This document shows, piece by piece, positions 34,929 through 48,530 of a stretch of DNA of 64,000 nt. The notes beneath the pieces are model-generated. The model had not been told where the DNA came from and made no database searches. It saw only the letters and a program-made list of their open reading frames with translations. Location: positions 11,532,001 to 11,596,000 of the forward strand of contig OZ059897.1 of NCBI GenBank assembly GCA_964057225.1, read 5' to 3'. The DNA comes from Auanema rhodensis (taxonomy: Eukaryota > Nematoda > Chromadorea > Rhabditida > Rhabditidae). Numbering within the stretch: the first letter of the stretch is position 1; each line of letters opens with the position of its first letter. The translations under genes were made by a program, and so were the position numbers.

Positions 34929-36972
34929 TTAATAATTGTATCCTGTGTTATTTTGTGGTGGGCTGATTGTCCTGTGGAAAGATTCAGTTGTCGTAGTCAC
35001 CTGAAATATCGAAGAAACATTTTGCAATAATTTTTTGTTACGAACCTCGTACTGCTTGTCATGATTACGACGATGGCGAGGAACTGTTCCAGCTTGTGGG
35101 ACATCTTCCTCATACACCCTGCAACAAAATGGTTTGTGTCTAGTACTATTTCGGTTAAACTAACACATAATCTTCGCGAACCGAAGGTGCCTGTACCCTT
35201 GGTAAACGGAACCAACTGAAGAATGGGGGTTCCCGATCCTCAACTGCTACTGGTGGCCGCTCCACCACAATATGATATACCTCTTGGAAGCAGAGAACAC
35301 AATAGCACTATAATAAATTGAAATAAAAACTAAAAACTACAGAAGCTAAATTACCAAGAACCAAGCAATCAATGCACCTATTATCCAGCCAACCCAAATA
35401 TCTCTCCAATGATTTTTGTAACCATTAATTCTAGAGAAAGAGTCAACAATGGTTAACCCAAGAAATCCAAATATCAGGAACGGTCTCAGCAGGGGAGCTC
35501 CGCGCAAATTGATCATATAGTAAATGTATAACTAAGCTTTTTTGTTATTTGATAAACTAAAATTGATTTGACTTACTGAGCTAAAAATAGCGGAATAACT
35601 TGAAAATGTTGCGTGAAGAGATGGGAAAGTGAGCCAAGCATACCTAAGCTCATCTGCACCTCGGAAATTACAAGCCAAATGTGGAGAAGGTGAAGGGGAG
35701 TGTTCAAGTGGGGCAGTACACGAGCTAGATAAAGTCTCTTTTGATAAAAGACATATATAATGAAATACCTGATCGACACATTACACAGTGAGAGAAAATA
35801 TGGTCTCTGATATCCTGTCATCAGTTTAATGGTGTCCGTGAAGATTTGAGCCACTAATGCTCCGCAAAGGAAAACAGCTGAAAATATCGGATATACAGAG
35901 ATCAACAGTATATTACCAACCAACGAAACGCATCAATCTTCTAGTGAATAAATGAACTTTACATTCTCCACATGAAGCATAAACTGTTTTTCTTGGTTTT
36001 GTACTGAACAACCAAAACATTGTTTCTCCGATTACCATCTGAAACATATATAAATTAGACTTTCCTATTGGGTTATTTGGTTTTTCATAACATTAATAAG
36101 CTTTCATATTATAAGTTGCTTTTTGAAAACAGTGAAAAGCGTTAAGTTTGCACAAGGATAAAACACTGACTCAATCTGATGCGATTAGGTGCGACCGAGG
36201 TTTCCCTACAAGAAAATAAAACGGAAAATATTTTTTCCCCGTTTTTTTTTATTTCTATTCGCTTGAGGAATTTGAAGTATTGAAAAGCTAGTTTCCTTGT
36301 TTAATATAATTTTACAATTACTCATTCCTCAATAAAGAACAGATTAGGCGTTTAAACAATTGTTGGCTCTCTATTGGCAGAAAAAGATTTGTTGAACCCC
36401 ACCGATGTCGTGACGACTCTCAGAAGAAAGAGCAGATAAGCAAACATTCTATGACCAACAAGAGATAAGAAATATTAAATGCATTCAGCTCTCTAGCAAT
36501 ATCGGTTAATATATTGGAATGTTACTAAACTATATGAAAAAAACCTTACCACAACAACAGGTAGAACAAATGCGAGAGTATAAAGCAATGGATACGAAAC
36601 GTATACATTAAAATCTTCTGGTTGGAAGTTAGGTTTGTATAGATGAATATCACGACAATAAAAAACACGTTGATGGTAAGGAAACACTGTAGTGAATCTG
36701 AAATGTAAGTTTTTATAAAATATTTTACAGTATATAAGGTATTTATTGGTTAATATCTCACCTTAAATAATACCATAAAGCCCATAAACATGCTAAGCCT
36801 ACAATATGAAGAATAAAAATAGGCAGATTAAAGTAGTTAATATTTTTGCGAGGTCTTACAGGTTGAACTCCGCCATATTGGCTGGCAGAAAACACCTTAA
36901 AATGAAGAAGCTAAAACTTAATGAATATAAATAACTTACCTCGGAATGTGCGCGCGACGGCGGCACAGACAT
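34929..36972 (-). CDS. PAP2-fold phospholipid phosphatase-related membrane protein (LPP/PLPPR-like)
   Basis: A six-helix PAP2 membrane protein. ATG at 36972 (MSVPPSRAHSE; an in-frame ATG at 37038 is also possible). In order: NINYFNLPIFILHIVGLAC (helix 1), FPYHQRVFYCRD, a second hydrophobic segment, motif 1 IKLMTGYQRPYFLSLC (Lys and Arg-Pro kept), motif 2 LTFPSLHATFSSYSAIF (Leu in place of the usual Gly, His kept), motif 3 SRINGYKNHWRDIWVGW. In active enzymes motif 3 is Ser-Arg, five residues, His, three residues, Asp; here that His position is Asn. Loss of this His is also seen in the vertebrate PLPPR proteins. The tail is polar and ends NNTGYNY. I infer a plasma-membrane protein that may not hydrolyse lipid phosphates. 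Confidence 0.75.
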
Positions 36973-37706
36973 GTGTCTAATCTGCTCAGATTGATTTACG
37001 AATAGAGTTGGGGAGCTAGTTATTCTTACTTGAAACAATGGCTATTAGACCAAAATAACCAAATGTGCAACGCCTATCCTAGCTTGTCGTTCTCTTATGT
37101 TATTCTTCAGGGGAGCGCAGAAGATCGGGACTAGTCAGATGGGCGTTACCGTTCTCATAAGCAGGAAAGGAAGAATTGTTAAGAGTGAAGACGGAGAAAT
37201 AGTCAAAATAAAGATTCTTATAGCCGCTCAATGAGGGAGCACAGTTAGTGAATGACAAGAGACGATAAAGCCGGAAAACGAGACACAGAGATCTTTGTAT
37301 GTATAAGAAGTCGAAGAGAAAACAGAGGAAAGCGAACAATATGGCCGCTGTACAGTCCACCCCCGGCTGGACAAACATTCTGTCCGGTCATCGCAATGAT
37401 TAGACCGCAATGACTGGATACCGTCGGCAAGCCCTCAGTCACCAGCTCTGTTCAGATCGTTATGTTACTTAAAAAACTCATTTCATAATAAAACTGTTTC
37501 CTTTCACCACAAACTATTTATGTCTTTATGCGAACAAGGATCATAATGGAAAACAACAGTTGCAACAGACCACATAAAGATAAAATGAAACATGCGAAAG
37601 CTGTAAACAAAAAATTGCAAAAAGCTTGAAAACAATGAAGATCGGCGGCTAGAAGGCAAAGACAAAAGTAGCCAATGCCAGCAGTAGTAATAGGCGTTCG
37701 AGATAA
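36973..37706. other. Spacer between CCT2 and the PAP2-like gene
   Basis: Higher GC than most spacers. Minus-strand open frames overlap at 37100-37440 and at 37504-37749 without any recognisable motif; the latter overlaps the CCT2 end antisense to nothing and is out of frame. Probably 3' flank of CCT2 plus promoter of the PAP2-like gene. Confidence 0.35.
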
Positions 37707-39857
37707 TTAACAAGGTCTGTGATCGGCAGGGCGTTGACGAGGAGCACATTTTATTATATCATCAACTCTCAAGATCTGTTCAGCAGCTTCGGAAGCAGCG
37801 GAGACCATACATAACTTAACGTTGAAAGATTCTATGATTCCCAACTTAACAACATCTGTCACAACACCATGTTCGATATCTGAAAGAAAGTAATTAAGAA
37901 ACTATATTGTATACAGAATCAAACCGATTCCAAACATATGGTGTCCATTAGCGTGTTCAGCTCTGAGTTGAGTAACCAACTCAGCACTGTCCAAACCAGC
38001 ATTATCACAAATAGTTGTTGGCAATTGAAGCAAGGCTCTTCCGAAAGCTTCGACTGCTAAAGCTTCCTTACCAGCAACCTTCAATTCAAAAATTCTATGT
38101 ATATTAACCAGTTCTAATAATATAATACCTTTTGCGCCTCAACCATGATAGCACTGCTCATAAGTACTTCAGAAGCACCAGCTCCGGCAACAGTCTTGGA
38201 CTCCTTTACATGAGTCACCAAAACACAAAGAGCGTCATGAAGAGAACGCTCGGCTTCTTCCAATATTTGTTGGGTTGCACCACGAAGAACTATGGAACAA
38301 GCCTCTCCTTAAAACGATAATAAACAGTTAATACTTCTTTTTCGGAAAAATACCAAGTGGAACACCACTGAAACGAAGCAACTTGTCCTCTCCGATCATA
38401 ACTTCTTCAATCAAATCACATGATCCGAATTTGACATTTTCAGGAGTATCAAAAGTAGATACAATTTCACCTCCTAATAAGTAGAATAAATAATAAATAC
38501 AAATAAATTTAAAAAACCTAAGACAAGGGCAAGACGCTCAATTCCTTCGAAATCAGCATGTTCAATAGCCATTACACTGGCATCAGCAAAAAGTTGTTCA
38601 GGATAATTATAGATAAGTTGACGATTGATGAAAACATTAGCTTTATGAGAGAGGATCTTATCAACCTGAATTCGGAATATGTATAATATACGGAATATAT
38701 ATAATTAAAAAACGCTTACCTTCTCCTTCATCTTAATTTTTTCTGCAGCCTCTAATTCAGCTACTTTAGCAACAGAATCTACTCTGACACGGGAACCAAA
38801 AACTTTAACCTACAAGTTAACTGTTGAAATTGTTTAATACTTTTTATTACCTTGTCAGTATCCATAGGAGTATTGGCAATTAAAATTTTGGCATTTTCTA
38901 CCCTTCTTGGTTGGTACATTCCAGGTAACTTTTCCAAAAGGAATCCTAAAAAAATGGTATCAATAAGAATTTGAAAGTTTAAAAAATACCTTCATCCAGG
39001 TAAGATTCGCTCATAGCACCTCCCAACTTTTTAATGATTTGAATTGCGTCCAAGTTTCCAGATCCCTAAACAAACAGTTAAAATTGAAACATAGTATGAA
39101 ACATACCTTCAATCTGAGAACTGCATCTACAGCTAGTTCGGCGAAATGATTCTTGTGCTGGCTGAGAATTTTGGAGCCTAGAGTAGTCTTGGCAATCTTT
39201 AATAAATCCTCCCTCAAGTTACTTCTGTAAATTATAGTGGTAAAACAACGTAGCAAGAGCATTCACTTACCCGGAAGCATTACTGGAAGCTCTCAAGGAA
39301 TCCTGAGCAATCTTCAAGGCTTTTCTGAATCCAGAAATGATAGTTTGAGGATGAATTCTCTGATTGACTAATTTTTCAGCCTAGGAGTGAGATGATATCT
39401 TAAGCACAAAAAACTTCAAATACCTCTTTCAACAATTCAGCAGCTAGAACAGTTACAGATGTAGTGCCATCACCAACCTCGCTATCCTGGGTCATAGACA
39501 TATCTAAGAATTATAGTATCAGATTTTTTAAAAATAAATAAACATGTTTAGAATAAAAATAACATACCGACAAGAACTTTAGCAGCTGGATTATCAACTC
39601 CAATAGACTTAAGAATTGTAGCTCCATCATTGGTAACTTTAATACCCATACCATCTAGACCACTGACCAGAATCTTATCCTACATGTTGTATCAATAAAT
39701 ATAATATCAGATATTAAGAATGTTTTACCATTCCCTTAGGACCCAAGGTTGATTTTACCAGATCTCCAATGGCAATAGCTCCTACGAAAGAAGAGAGACG
39801 GGCAGTGTCTCCTCTTTCTTCTTGAGCTTGTTCCTTTAAAATCTGCACAGGCAGCAT
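37707..39857 (-). CDS. CCT2: T-complex protein 1 subunit beta (cytosolic chaperonin CCT2)
   Basis: One of eight subunits of the cytosolic TRiC/CCT folding chamber for actin, tubulin and other clients. The ATG at 39857 begins [21 protein letters not shown]. The group II chaperonin signatures follow: [40 protein letters not shown], and the ATP-hydrolysis loop [20 protein letters not shown]. The apical domain has NCFINRQ-like and YNYPEQLF blocks. The tail has [20 protein letters not shown] and ends [16 protein letters not shown], close to the beta-subunit terminus. The whole protein aligns with CCT2, about 530 residues. Around ten exons separated by short introns. Confidence 0.95.
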
Positions 39858-42800
39858 TCTTAAAATAATATCAAATAATATAATATATAGTAATCAAAGT
39901 AAAAACAAAAGAATATAAACAGTATTAAAGTGACAAAAGGATATTTCTTGGCTTTGAATGTACACTATTATAACCCCCCACTAGTAACATTTGTAATTTC
40001 TTCTCGAATACCGAAATGGTCCTACTACGCAAAAATTTAGACCTTTAAAATATTAAACTTACTTAAAGAAACTTCATCTTATTTATGAATACATATTAAT
40101 TTCATATTTTTGATGGAAATTAAAATAAGTAAAAGCAAATGTTTAAAACAATAATCTTTTTTTTAAATAGAAATCTCACGGTGTTTTGGTTTTTCAAAAA
40201 TATAAATATAAATATTCTTATGTTATTGTACGGATTTTCATATACTGTGTTTATAGAATTATAATATATTCAATTCAAATTATCAGAAAAGACCATGGGT
40301 AAAGATTTTTAAAATTTTTTTTACGAACTATCGTAGAATTTCGATTATTGGGAATTTATTATAATAAAATAAGAAGAAATATGATTACAAAGTCTTAGCT
40401 AGCAGATTTGAAAACAAAGAAAACAATTAATAAGAAATACTCGAGACGAGTATTGCGTTTGGTATATAAGAAATGCATATTAGGAATGCATACAGTTCTG
40501 TCTATTTTAATGAATATTTTATTTGATATGGAGGAGCGTCATTTCAAACGAATAGAAATCAAATTTTAGTCTTAAAATAATCGGAATGTTCAAATCGGTG
40601 AAATAAAAGTAACGTTATTTTAAAACACTAAAGCATGTTTAACATACTTCACGTTTATATTATATTCTTTATGAACCGTATTATTATGTCAATTTTTTAT
40701 TTAGTTACAATATTTTAAAAATTTCTGAAACTGGTCAATTTTAAGATGGTAATCCCATTTACGGGAATACCTGATGAACACGGATATCGGTGTCGCCATA
40801 TGTATATGCGTTTTTACTTATCTTAAATTATTAATAAAGGTAGACGTTTTAGATGTTATGATGGCGATTCATTAATTATTAGGCTTATTGTCTATGTACA
40901 TATTTTCTTGTAAATCCTTACGTACATTCCATATTTCTCAGCGACATATGTGTATAGTAGAGTGGTATTCTACCCAATCTGGCACCACTAGTGTTTAAAT
41001 CAAAATTTTCATTTCCCTAACGTATTTTACGTGTTTATAATATGGAAATGTAGGATGTCAATATTGCTTCGATTGTTTGGGATTTTCTTCCATGCCTCAG
41101 TTCTTATATTATCTTATTATGCTACACTTTGAGTTTCCTTTCTCCGCTATTCTTTTTTCCCGCCATTCTTTGCTATATATAATATCATTTTGCTAAAGCT
41201 TACAAAAAATATTTCAATTTCTAATGGAATTTCACTAAAATGAATTAATTTTTGCTTGTTCATTGACAATATGTAAAGTTCTGTTCAATGTTATTAAGAA
41301 AACAACTCCAAATTGTTTAACTATACATCTTAGGTATGGATATAATATTAAATCTCAAACAGACCTTATTTTTAATTGTAATTTATCCATTAGTATATGA
41401 AAAGTAAAATATTATAAAAGTCCAGTTTTACAGAATGTTAATTTCAAATAATATTGTATAGTAGTATTATATGAATATAACAGTAGTTAAAGAAGTAGGA
41501 AAAGCAGATGTCTGTTTTCCTTGTTCTTTATGTATAATATATATTTTTTTTGTTAAAAAATCTGACTATTTTTCCTCAGTTAATTAACTTTAATAATTCA
41601 TCTTTGAATATGAGATTTTCTCTACGTAGTGCCATTAGAAGTAGAAATATATCTTATTAATATTCTTCTACTATAAGCTTTGAGACTTGCATGTGCAATC
41701 GAGGAATGGGACATAAAGCCAATAAGGAAAAGAGATATAAACGAGATGATACTTATACTAGCAGTCTCCCTCAATGTTTATATCTGATTGAGCAATCTAT
41801 GGGTTTGGAAACGAACCCAATCAAATAATTCACACTTGAAGAGCAAGTACTGGTTTGCTGGCTGAATTTCTTCAGCACAACAATTCGTTAATTTATGGAA
41901 AATACTCTATTATGGCATATCTATTTTCATATTTAGTTTCTCAGCAAGATGATTGCAGTATACTATACTATGCATGTCTATATATTAACTGAACCTACTT
42001 TAACTGATGGCCTAAGTATAAATTCTTAGGTTTCTTCTTATAAATCATCCACTCATCAACTGAGCATGCATGTTTTCATGGACTATTTAGTTATGTAAGG
42101 ATAAAGTAAGAACATAGTGTCTTGTTATTAATACTTGTCTTCGTATATTAGTAGGAAACAAATCTCAAATTCCTGTCTCAAAATTTCGAAGAAGCTAAGC
42201 TTCGGGCATGCAGCTAGTGAAGCTAATTTAACTTGCTTTTTCCCGGAGATTTTTTTGTCATCTGTCGCTGTTCCATTCTTTTTTTTAATTTCAGAAATAT
42301 TCTTATAACGAAATTAGAAGCAAAATTCTCAAATTTTGAAAATACAAACCATTTTACAATCGAATTTCTGCCAATAGCAGAATTGTTTGCCGAATAACAA
42401 GAGATTGGTCATCAATTCTGAAGCCAAGGCCATCTAGATTCAGCATTTCCTAGTTTCCAGCAAGATAGATCAGATTATTTTATTCCTACTTTTTTTGCTC
42501 TTTCTTTAAATGCAACTTTGCCATGCTATATCTTTCATCTTTCATCTTGAAATTGTATATTTGTTGTGATTGTATGATTCATTCTGTACATATATTTGCT
42601 ATATTATATTTTAATGAGTTTCATCTTCAAACTAATGAAACTCATTCGCAATTCTGTTCAAAATTTGAATTCGTCAGCCACAATTAGACGAGAGATTTTA
42701 TGGCTGTTTCAGTCATTATGTGATTACTCTTTAAAACCAAAGGAAAATATTGATTAGAGCATTCTTTTTGGAGATAATGTGTTCTAGTAAACCAATTAAG

Positions 42801-43970
42801 GAAATGAGAAACTACATATATAACAGCACTTTGAATGCTCAACGTGTCTAGAGTGTAGTTGAATATTTCGCCTTAGGTTATCATGCTCCGTTACTTTTAT
42901 ACTTACAATTTCCAGAATTAAAAATGGAAACTTAAATATTTCCTTGTACATATTCTGGTTCTTCAATGTCTTAACAAGTTTTTATTGAATTCCTCGATGG
43001 TATGAAAAATGAATGAGCCCGGCAACAAGATTTCATGCTTCTTTGCCTCTTCTTTTCTTGTCATGTTATTCAATTAGTCCTTGTGCTCGTTTTAGAACAC
43101 TTGGGTTTGAAATTTTGGCCTAGGTTTAAGAAGTAAGTTTTTTATTTTCTATTCCTTCTTGTTTTTTGAAAGTAATGCGGAATTTCGTGTTATTCTTTCA
43201 ATTTCTTCATATGCAATCCATATGTATGCACATTGTACATATTCATATTATATATACCCCTTTATGTATGCGAGATTCAAGTTTCTAAAAAAGTTTTAAT
43301 GCTTTGGTGTGTATCTGGTATATTTCCCGGATCTGAGTAATCGAAAATAGAAGTTATTTTAAGTATCATACTTCCAGTCATTCCTCACTTTTATTTCTTA
43401 TACAGATCGGCTTACTTCAACATCTGCTCTCAAACCTCTTAGAAAAGGTATCATCTTTCTATGCGCCGATCTTCGTACTCTTTCGGCCGTCCTCCTTAAA
43501 CATTATCTGTTTCGTTGAATCCGGCGTATTTATTCAGATATATCCTTTTTTGAAAAACTTTCATCCTTCTTCTCTTTATGTCTATTTAGTGTTCTGCTTG
43601 AAGATTTACATGAACACGTATAAAACAAAACCTGGAAAATTCTTTCATAGCACAAGCAACATGTGTCGTATTTCCATGACGACAGTGAAACACCTTTTCA
43701 AACTAAAACAATTGACATCCTGTCCATGTAAATTATTTTTCAACAATTTCTACATTTACACTTTCGCTTCCCTCATGCTCATAAGATCAAAATTTGGCGT
43801 ATTGCCTTGTTATAGTTATAGTTTTCATTGGCTTCATTCATTCAACCTACTATATTTCTCTATTATTAAGTGTTGATCGTTTTCGTTCTCGATAGCAATC
43901 GTTCTCAACTCGCATTTTAAGTTGTTAAAAAAGTTTGATTCAGTTGATATATTTTAGAGTATTTAAATCT
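39858..43970. other. Long gene-poor region between CCT2 and the three-finger gene
   Basis: About 4.1 kb, very AT-rich, with no exon I can support. The open frame at 43550-43876 shows no family features. TTTTTTCCCGCC near 41153-41164 and other short words are not enough for a regulatory call. The upstream exon of the gene at 44096 may be at the right end. Confidence 0.4.
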
Positions 43971-44095
43971 ATAAAAAAGTGATCGAAATCATTTGGAATC
44001 AGTCTTTTGGGGGCTTCATATGCCCCCGTATTAACTTAGGTCATTATCGGAGAATAAGAGCTATATTTTATACTTATACTATTATTTTCTACGTT

Positions 44096-44908
44096 ATGCA
44101 ATCCATTCCAATTGTGAATGGTAGTTTTGAACTGGATTCTGGTACTGGACAAGTACGTTTAACCTAAAGTACTATATTCGAACACAGCTAGTTCAGGTTG
44201 AATGCGTGCAATGCGTACAAGTTTGGCGATCGGCATCAGTTAAGGAATCAAAAGCATGTGGTCCCCAAGCTTCTTCTTGTCGTGGAGATGCTTGTTTTAT
44301 GAGTACGTTGCACTTTATTTCGGAAATTATATATATATATATATATATTGTTTTGTTTTTGCTTTTAGGACAATGTAAACATTGCCCAGTGTATCAATAT
44401 ATGTCGGGATGTGTTCAGCTGACACCTTGGCAAATCGCAGATCTCGAAGTAAGTATATTTTCAGAGACAATTTCTAAAGAAACTGAATTAGGTCAATCGA
44501 AGAAGTACTGAGTTGCGAATGAGGCGAGTTGGTGCTGAGCTACTATGTGAAGATTCTTTCAACCAAACTACTTGTATTTGCAATAGGTGAATAATTGTCG
44601 CACAACAATTAAATATTAAAATTTTAGAAGAGATAAATGTAATTCCATTCATGCTCGACTTCCGTACTCGACCTATTCAGAGGGCCTTTTTAGAGGGATT
44701 ATAAATTTTGATCAAGTTATTGGAAGTTTAGATCCTAGGTAATAATAACAATATCAGTTTTTTTATTTCCAATAATAATACATATTATAGGTATTTAGAA
44801 GTTATTTCTGGATATCAATATCGGTTTTCAAATAGTGGTGTGAGTCATTTCCATCTTTCGTTTTCCTTTCTGATAATACCATTGTTTTTTTCCTGCTTGC
44901 TCAACTGA
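44096..44908 (+). CDS. Ten-cysteine Ly6/three-finger domain protein, probably GPI-anchored (5' end uncertain)
   Basis: The frame before the only ATG (44096) encodes AIFYTYTIIFYVMQSIPIV, which looks like a signal peptide but has no upstream ATG in the same open frame (43979-44095); a 5' exon or trans-splicing is likely. Downstream exons give CVQCVQVW, ACGPQASSC, DACFM, YMSGC, LLCEDSF and CICNRRDKCN. This is ten cysteines with CxxC at the start and a final CxC...CN, the three-finger (Ly6/uPAR/activin-receptor-like) pattern. The last residues (FHLSFSFLIIPLFFSCLLN) are hydrophobic up to the stop, as in GPI signals. Function unknown. The gene at 45200-46251 has the same pattern on the other strand. 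Confidence 0.65.
44326..44348. repeat. (AT)n microsatellite within an intron
   Basis: About eleven AT units within an intron of the three-finger gene. Confidence 0.9.
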
Positions 44909-45199
44909 ACTGCCACTAGGCTGAGTGCGTTAGTATTTCATGTGATAGAGTTGTCATTAAAGCCAAGGAAAACTAATTTTATTTTTTTCAAAATTTAAAT
45001 GTATACTAATATCTTCTTACTTTTAAAGATATAGCTATGTACGAATGAATAAATTTTTTAAACATTTAAGATGTTCCATGGCTTTAGTCATTTGCCAATT
45101 GCTCTTACCTCTTGTTTTGGTTTGGTGAATAGAACCTTTATTTTTTTTAAAAACAATGTAACAAAAGTATTTTTCAATAAAACAATTAATTTTATACAT

Positions 45200-46251
45200 T
45201 CAAATAAACATAAAAGATGTTACAATCATAGCAATCATCATTTTAAGCCTAGTTGAAGAGGAATCAGACGTTGGTGTGCTAGATATCAAATTTCTAGCTG
45301 ATTCTTCCGAAGAAACCGCATCTGCTTCAAAATCTTTGGGAAAATTTCCAGATATTCTAAAACGGATATTCATCAATTTTATTTCGTGAAAGCAGCTTAC
45401 GTCGTTTTCCCATCCTCAACAATTTGCAAGCCGACTGTTTTTGTTACAATAAAATCAGAATCATCCTTTACAGGAAGAATTCGGGATGATGAGCTAGAGT
45501 TAATCCTTAACATTAGTTTTCAAATAAGTTCAGAAATTGTTTTTACCTTGCATTATCGTTGTGATTGATATTATTATTATCAGTTACCGTTGGTAGAGAT
45601 TCGTCAAATCGAGATGTTTGATTAGAAGGTGAATTTAACTGTATTTCTGGGTCTGGAATTTTGAATAATGTAACTGCCATTTGTTGAAAGAAATATCTAT
45701 TTTGAGTAGAAATAATGAGATTCTATTTAGAGGAGTACTCGTATAGAAAGCAATATTACATACTCGTTGGTTCACTAGGCAAAATTTGAGGTAATACTTG
45801 ATAACCATCTAGAATTGTTTCTTCCACAAAATCAAATTCAGAAATAGGAGCAGTAGGGTCGTTGCATTTATTGGATGTAGTACATGCACACATAGTTCTT
45901 TCGGGCCCTCTGTAAACAGAACATTAATATAATAGATATATAACTATAATATTATTTTAAATATGAAATTACCTGTTGCAAACTGCTGTGTTATTCTTAG
46001 CTTCTTCGTTTTCTCGGAAAGAGAGACAACCAGCAATAACTGTTCCATTAAAATGTTTGTTCACAACTAAACATTTATCAAGTATATCAATATTAATCAT
46101 TGATAGCCTTACCAATATAACATAGATCACCTTCACAAGTTTCATTACAAACTGTTGAAAATGGAGGACTAAGAGTGAAAGGGCATGACGTGCATATAAG
46201 AGATAATGCGACAGAGGGAACCAAAAGCAATACCCGGATAATACGACTCAT
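45200..46251 (-). CDS. Ten-cysteine Ly6/three-finger domain protein with Ser-rich stalk, probably GPI-anchored
   Basis: ATG at 46251 opens a signal peptide (MSRIIRVLLLVPSVALSLI). The domain reads CTSC, STVCNETC, DLCYIVVNKHFNGTV, AGCLSF, AVCNRGPERTMCACTTSNKCN: ten cysteines, initial CxxC, final CxC then CN, with N-glycosylation sequons. A long Ser/Thr/Asp/Asn-rich stalk follows (45250-45800, NSSSSSR, EDGKTT, SSTPTSDSSSTR). The end, LKMMIAMIVTSFMFI and stop, fits a GPI signal. Probably an extracellular membrane-tethered protein; partner unknown. It converges with the 44096-44908 gene, 291 bases apart, and both share the cysteine plan. The two are probably paralogues. Confidence 0.75.
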
Positions 46252-48530
46252 TTCTGAAAAAAAAATGAAACTTAACTAAGTTTTGAAATTGATATCTTTA
46301 GAATTAAAATCTGGTAAAGCATTATAACTAATTATTTAAGTTTCGTAATATAGAGCGAGAACTATTATTGACCAAATGAAAAATATTAGACAATAAGGGA
46401 TTTGTGATCGATATTATTTTAAAAAATAATATATCGGAAAACTAGCATTATGTTTGAAAAGGGATTTTCTGACTAAAACGCTTTACTCTTATCCGCTAAT
46501 TCCTTTTTGGTGTGATATAGAGGGTCGCCTCTTTTTCACTTTATTTCAGTCAGATTTTATTTTCGAATATTAAAAATTACTTATTATCCAGCTCAGTAGT
46601 AAGATATGTACATTCAGTTATCTAAAATAAAGATAAAGAAAAATAACTTTAATACAACGTTGATTTAAATAGAAGACATTGAATTAGAAAAGAAAGTTGT
46701 TCTAATTCTCCTAGCTAGTTTTGTCCATATATTTCTCAAAAACTTTTAGGGAGGACTACCTAGAAAACAATTGTGCATACCTACTACTGTTTCCAAACTA
46801 GAATTCTAAACACTAATCTTGACTATTTCGAAATTCGACTATATGTCCATAAGTTTGATCAAATGAAGTTGTAAAAAGGTGGAATTTGCTGATATTATCA
46901 TAAGCCATAATAACTATTTCTCTTTTTGAGAATATAGAGGAGAAACGAAGGCTGTCGATATTTTTCTCAATAAATGGTAGAAGCTCTATACATCACATGG
47001 CTTTATGAAAGTAAGATAGAAAAGGATGACGTTTTAATTTTCGTAAAACTGGTAGAAGCAATGAAATGAAGCATATTTTGACCGGTTCCACTGTAAAATG
47101 TGAACGTGAATAGAACGCACACGATGTTGAGGTCACTGACAGTGTCCATGTCCAGGCGCACAAAATTCGATTTACCCATGGGATTGGTAACCAATTCCTT
47201 GTCGGCTAACATTTATATTGTTTGCCTATTCGTCTATTCTATCTGTCAATCAGCTTGCTTTCGTATTTGTCAAAACTTAAGCTAATGCTAAGCCGTGGTG
47301 TCGTGAACGAGCTACCTTTCTGATGACGTTTGTGATCTTGTATACAAGAAGTCACAATTTTCATTTCTGTGAAGCAAATCGAATTTTTGACCTCCGACAT
47401 TACCGATGACACGAAAGTAAAAAGAATTGGAATATGAAAGTTTGGTTGGATGTTCTCAAAGATGAAAGCACTTTTCTTGCTTTGTGACAACTGATTAACT
47501 TTTCTGGAAAATTTTCCGGATATATTTATATAACAACAAGATATTTTTTGGGAAGGCAATTTAATTTTTTTACTTAAAAGAGGTACGACCTCGGTTCAAT
47601 TATTATATACATAGAATGAAGTTATACGACACAGTTTCTAACGAGAAAAACCATCTGCCGTTGCGAGACATCCAACATAAAAACTCAAATTAAGTAACGA
47701 CGAAAAATAGGGCCTCTCAGCAAATAAAAAATTAAAATATATGGCACATGAGTTGTAATACTGCCACTTTTAGAACGTAGTTTAGCAACTGAATCTTTCC
47801 TATATCCCACATGTATTCAGAACAAGTTATAAAATATGACTAATAATTTCATTGGAAACCTTCTTATTACATGAACCGTTTAAAAACATTAGATCAGGAC
47901 AAATAACAATCACAAGGTTACAAATATTTATATTGTATTAATTCCAAGAATATTCCATTGTTGAAAATAGGCCACGTTCCTTTTTTCTAGATGCTTAATA
48001 TTTTGATAATTGTGTAAATATTTTATTAATACAAGACAATTCTGAGAGAAATTCAAAAAAATCACATACCAAGAGTAATCATATTTTTGATTAAAGATCC
48101 CTACACAATTTTTGTTTACCTATATACTTATTTTTGAGTAAAGAAATTGAGTTCGCCTCAAACCTCGACCAATTTTCAGAGTACGATATTACCTAATATA
48201 GACCTACAGTAACAGACGTTAGCAAATAGCTCGCTAAAATATAGATCGTCCGATCGGTTTAAAAATCATCTAAATTACTCCAAATTATACTAAATTAAGT
48301 AATACAACACACATAACCCTCAAAAGTATGCGTGACACTTTCGGTAAACCAGCTTGGATACTGTTTTAAACAACCTTAACAAGAACTTGACTGTTTTTGC
48401 AAGCACGTAAACATGCGTACTTCCGCAAAAGATAAATTTAAAAATGTCTTTTTATGTATTTGAATATAAGGCTGTTTTCTTAAACAACTTAAGTTTTATA
48501 CGCCAAATCTTCAAATCCAAGTGATTTCAG
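46252..48530. other. Gene-poor region with two unexplained minus-strand open frames
   Basis: Mostly AT-rich and featureless. At 47003-47212 and 47239-47559 two consecutive minus-strand open frames (69 and 106 codons) lie in sequence of slightly higher GC than the surroundings. They contain no recognisable domain and I could not join them by a credible intron. Confidence 0.3.

Noticed and set aside
43550-43876. 108-codon plus-strand open frame
   Set aside because: Composition is Phe/Tyr/Leu-rich as expected from AT-rich noncoding DNA; no motif, no flanking splice context.
44041-44160. Non-ATG start at 43979 for the three-finger gene
   Set aside because: GTG initiation is not expected in a nuclear animal gene; the open frame before 44096 more likely reflects an upstream exon border or chance.
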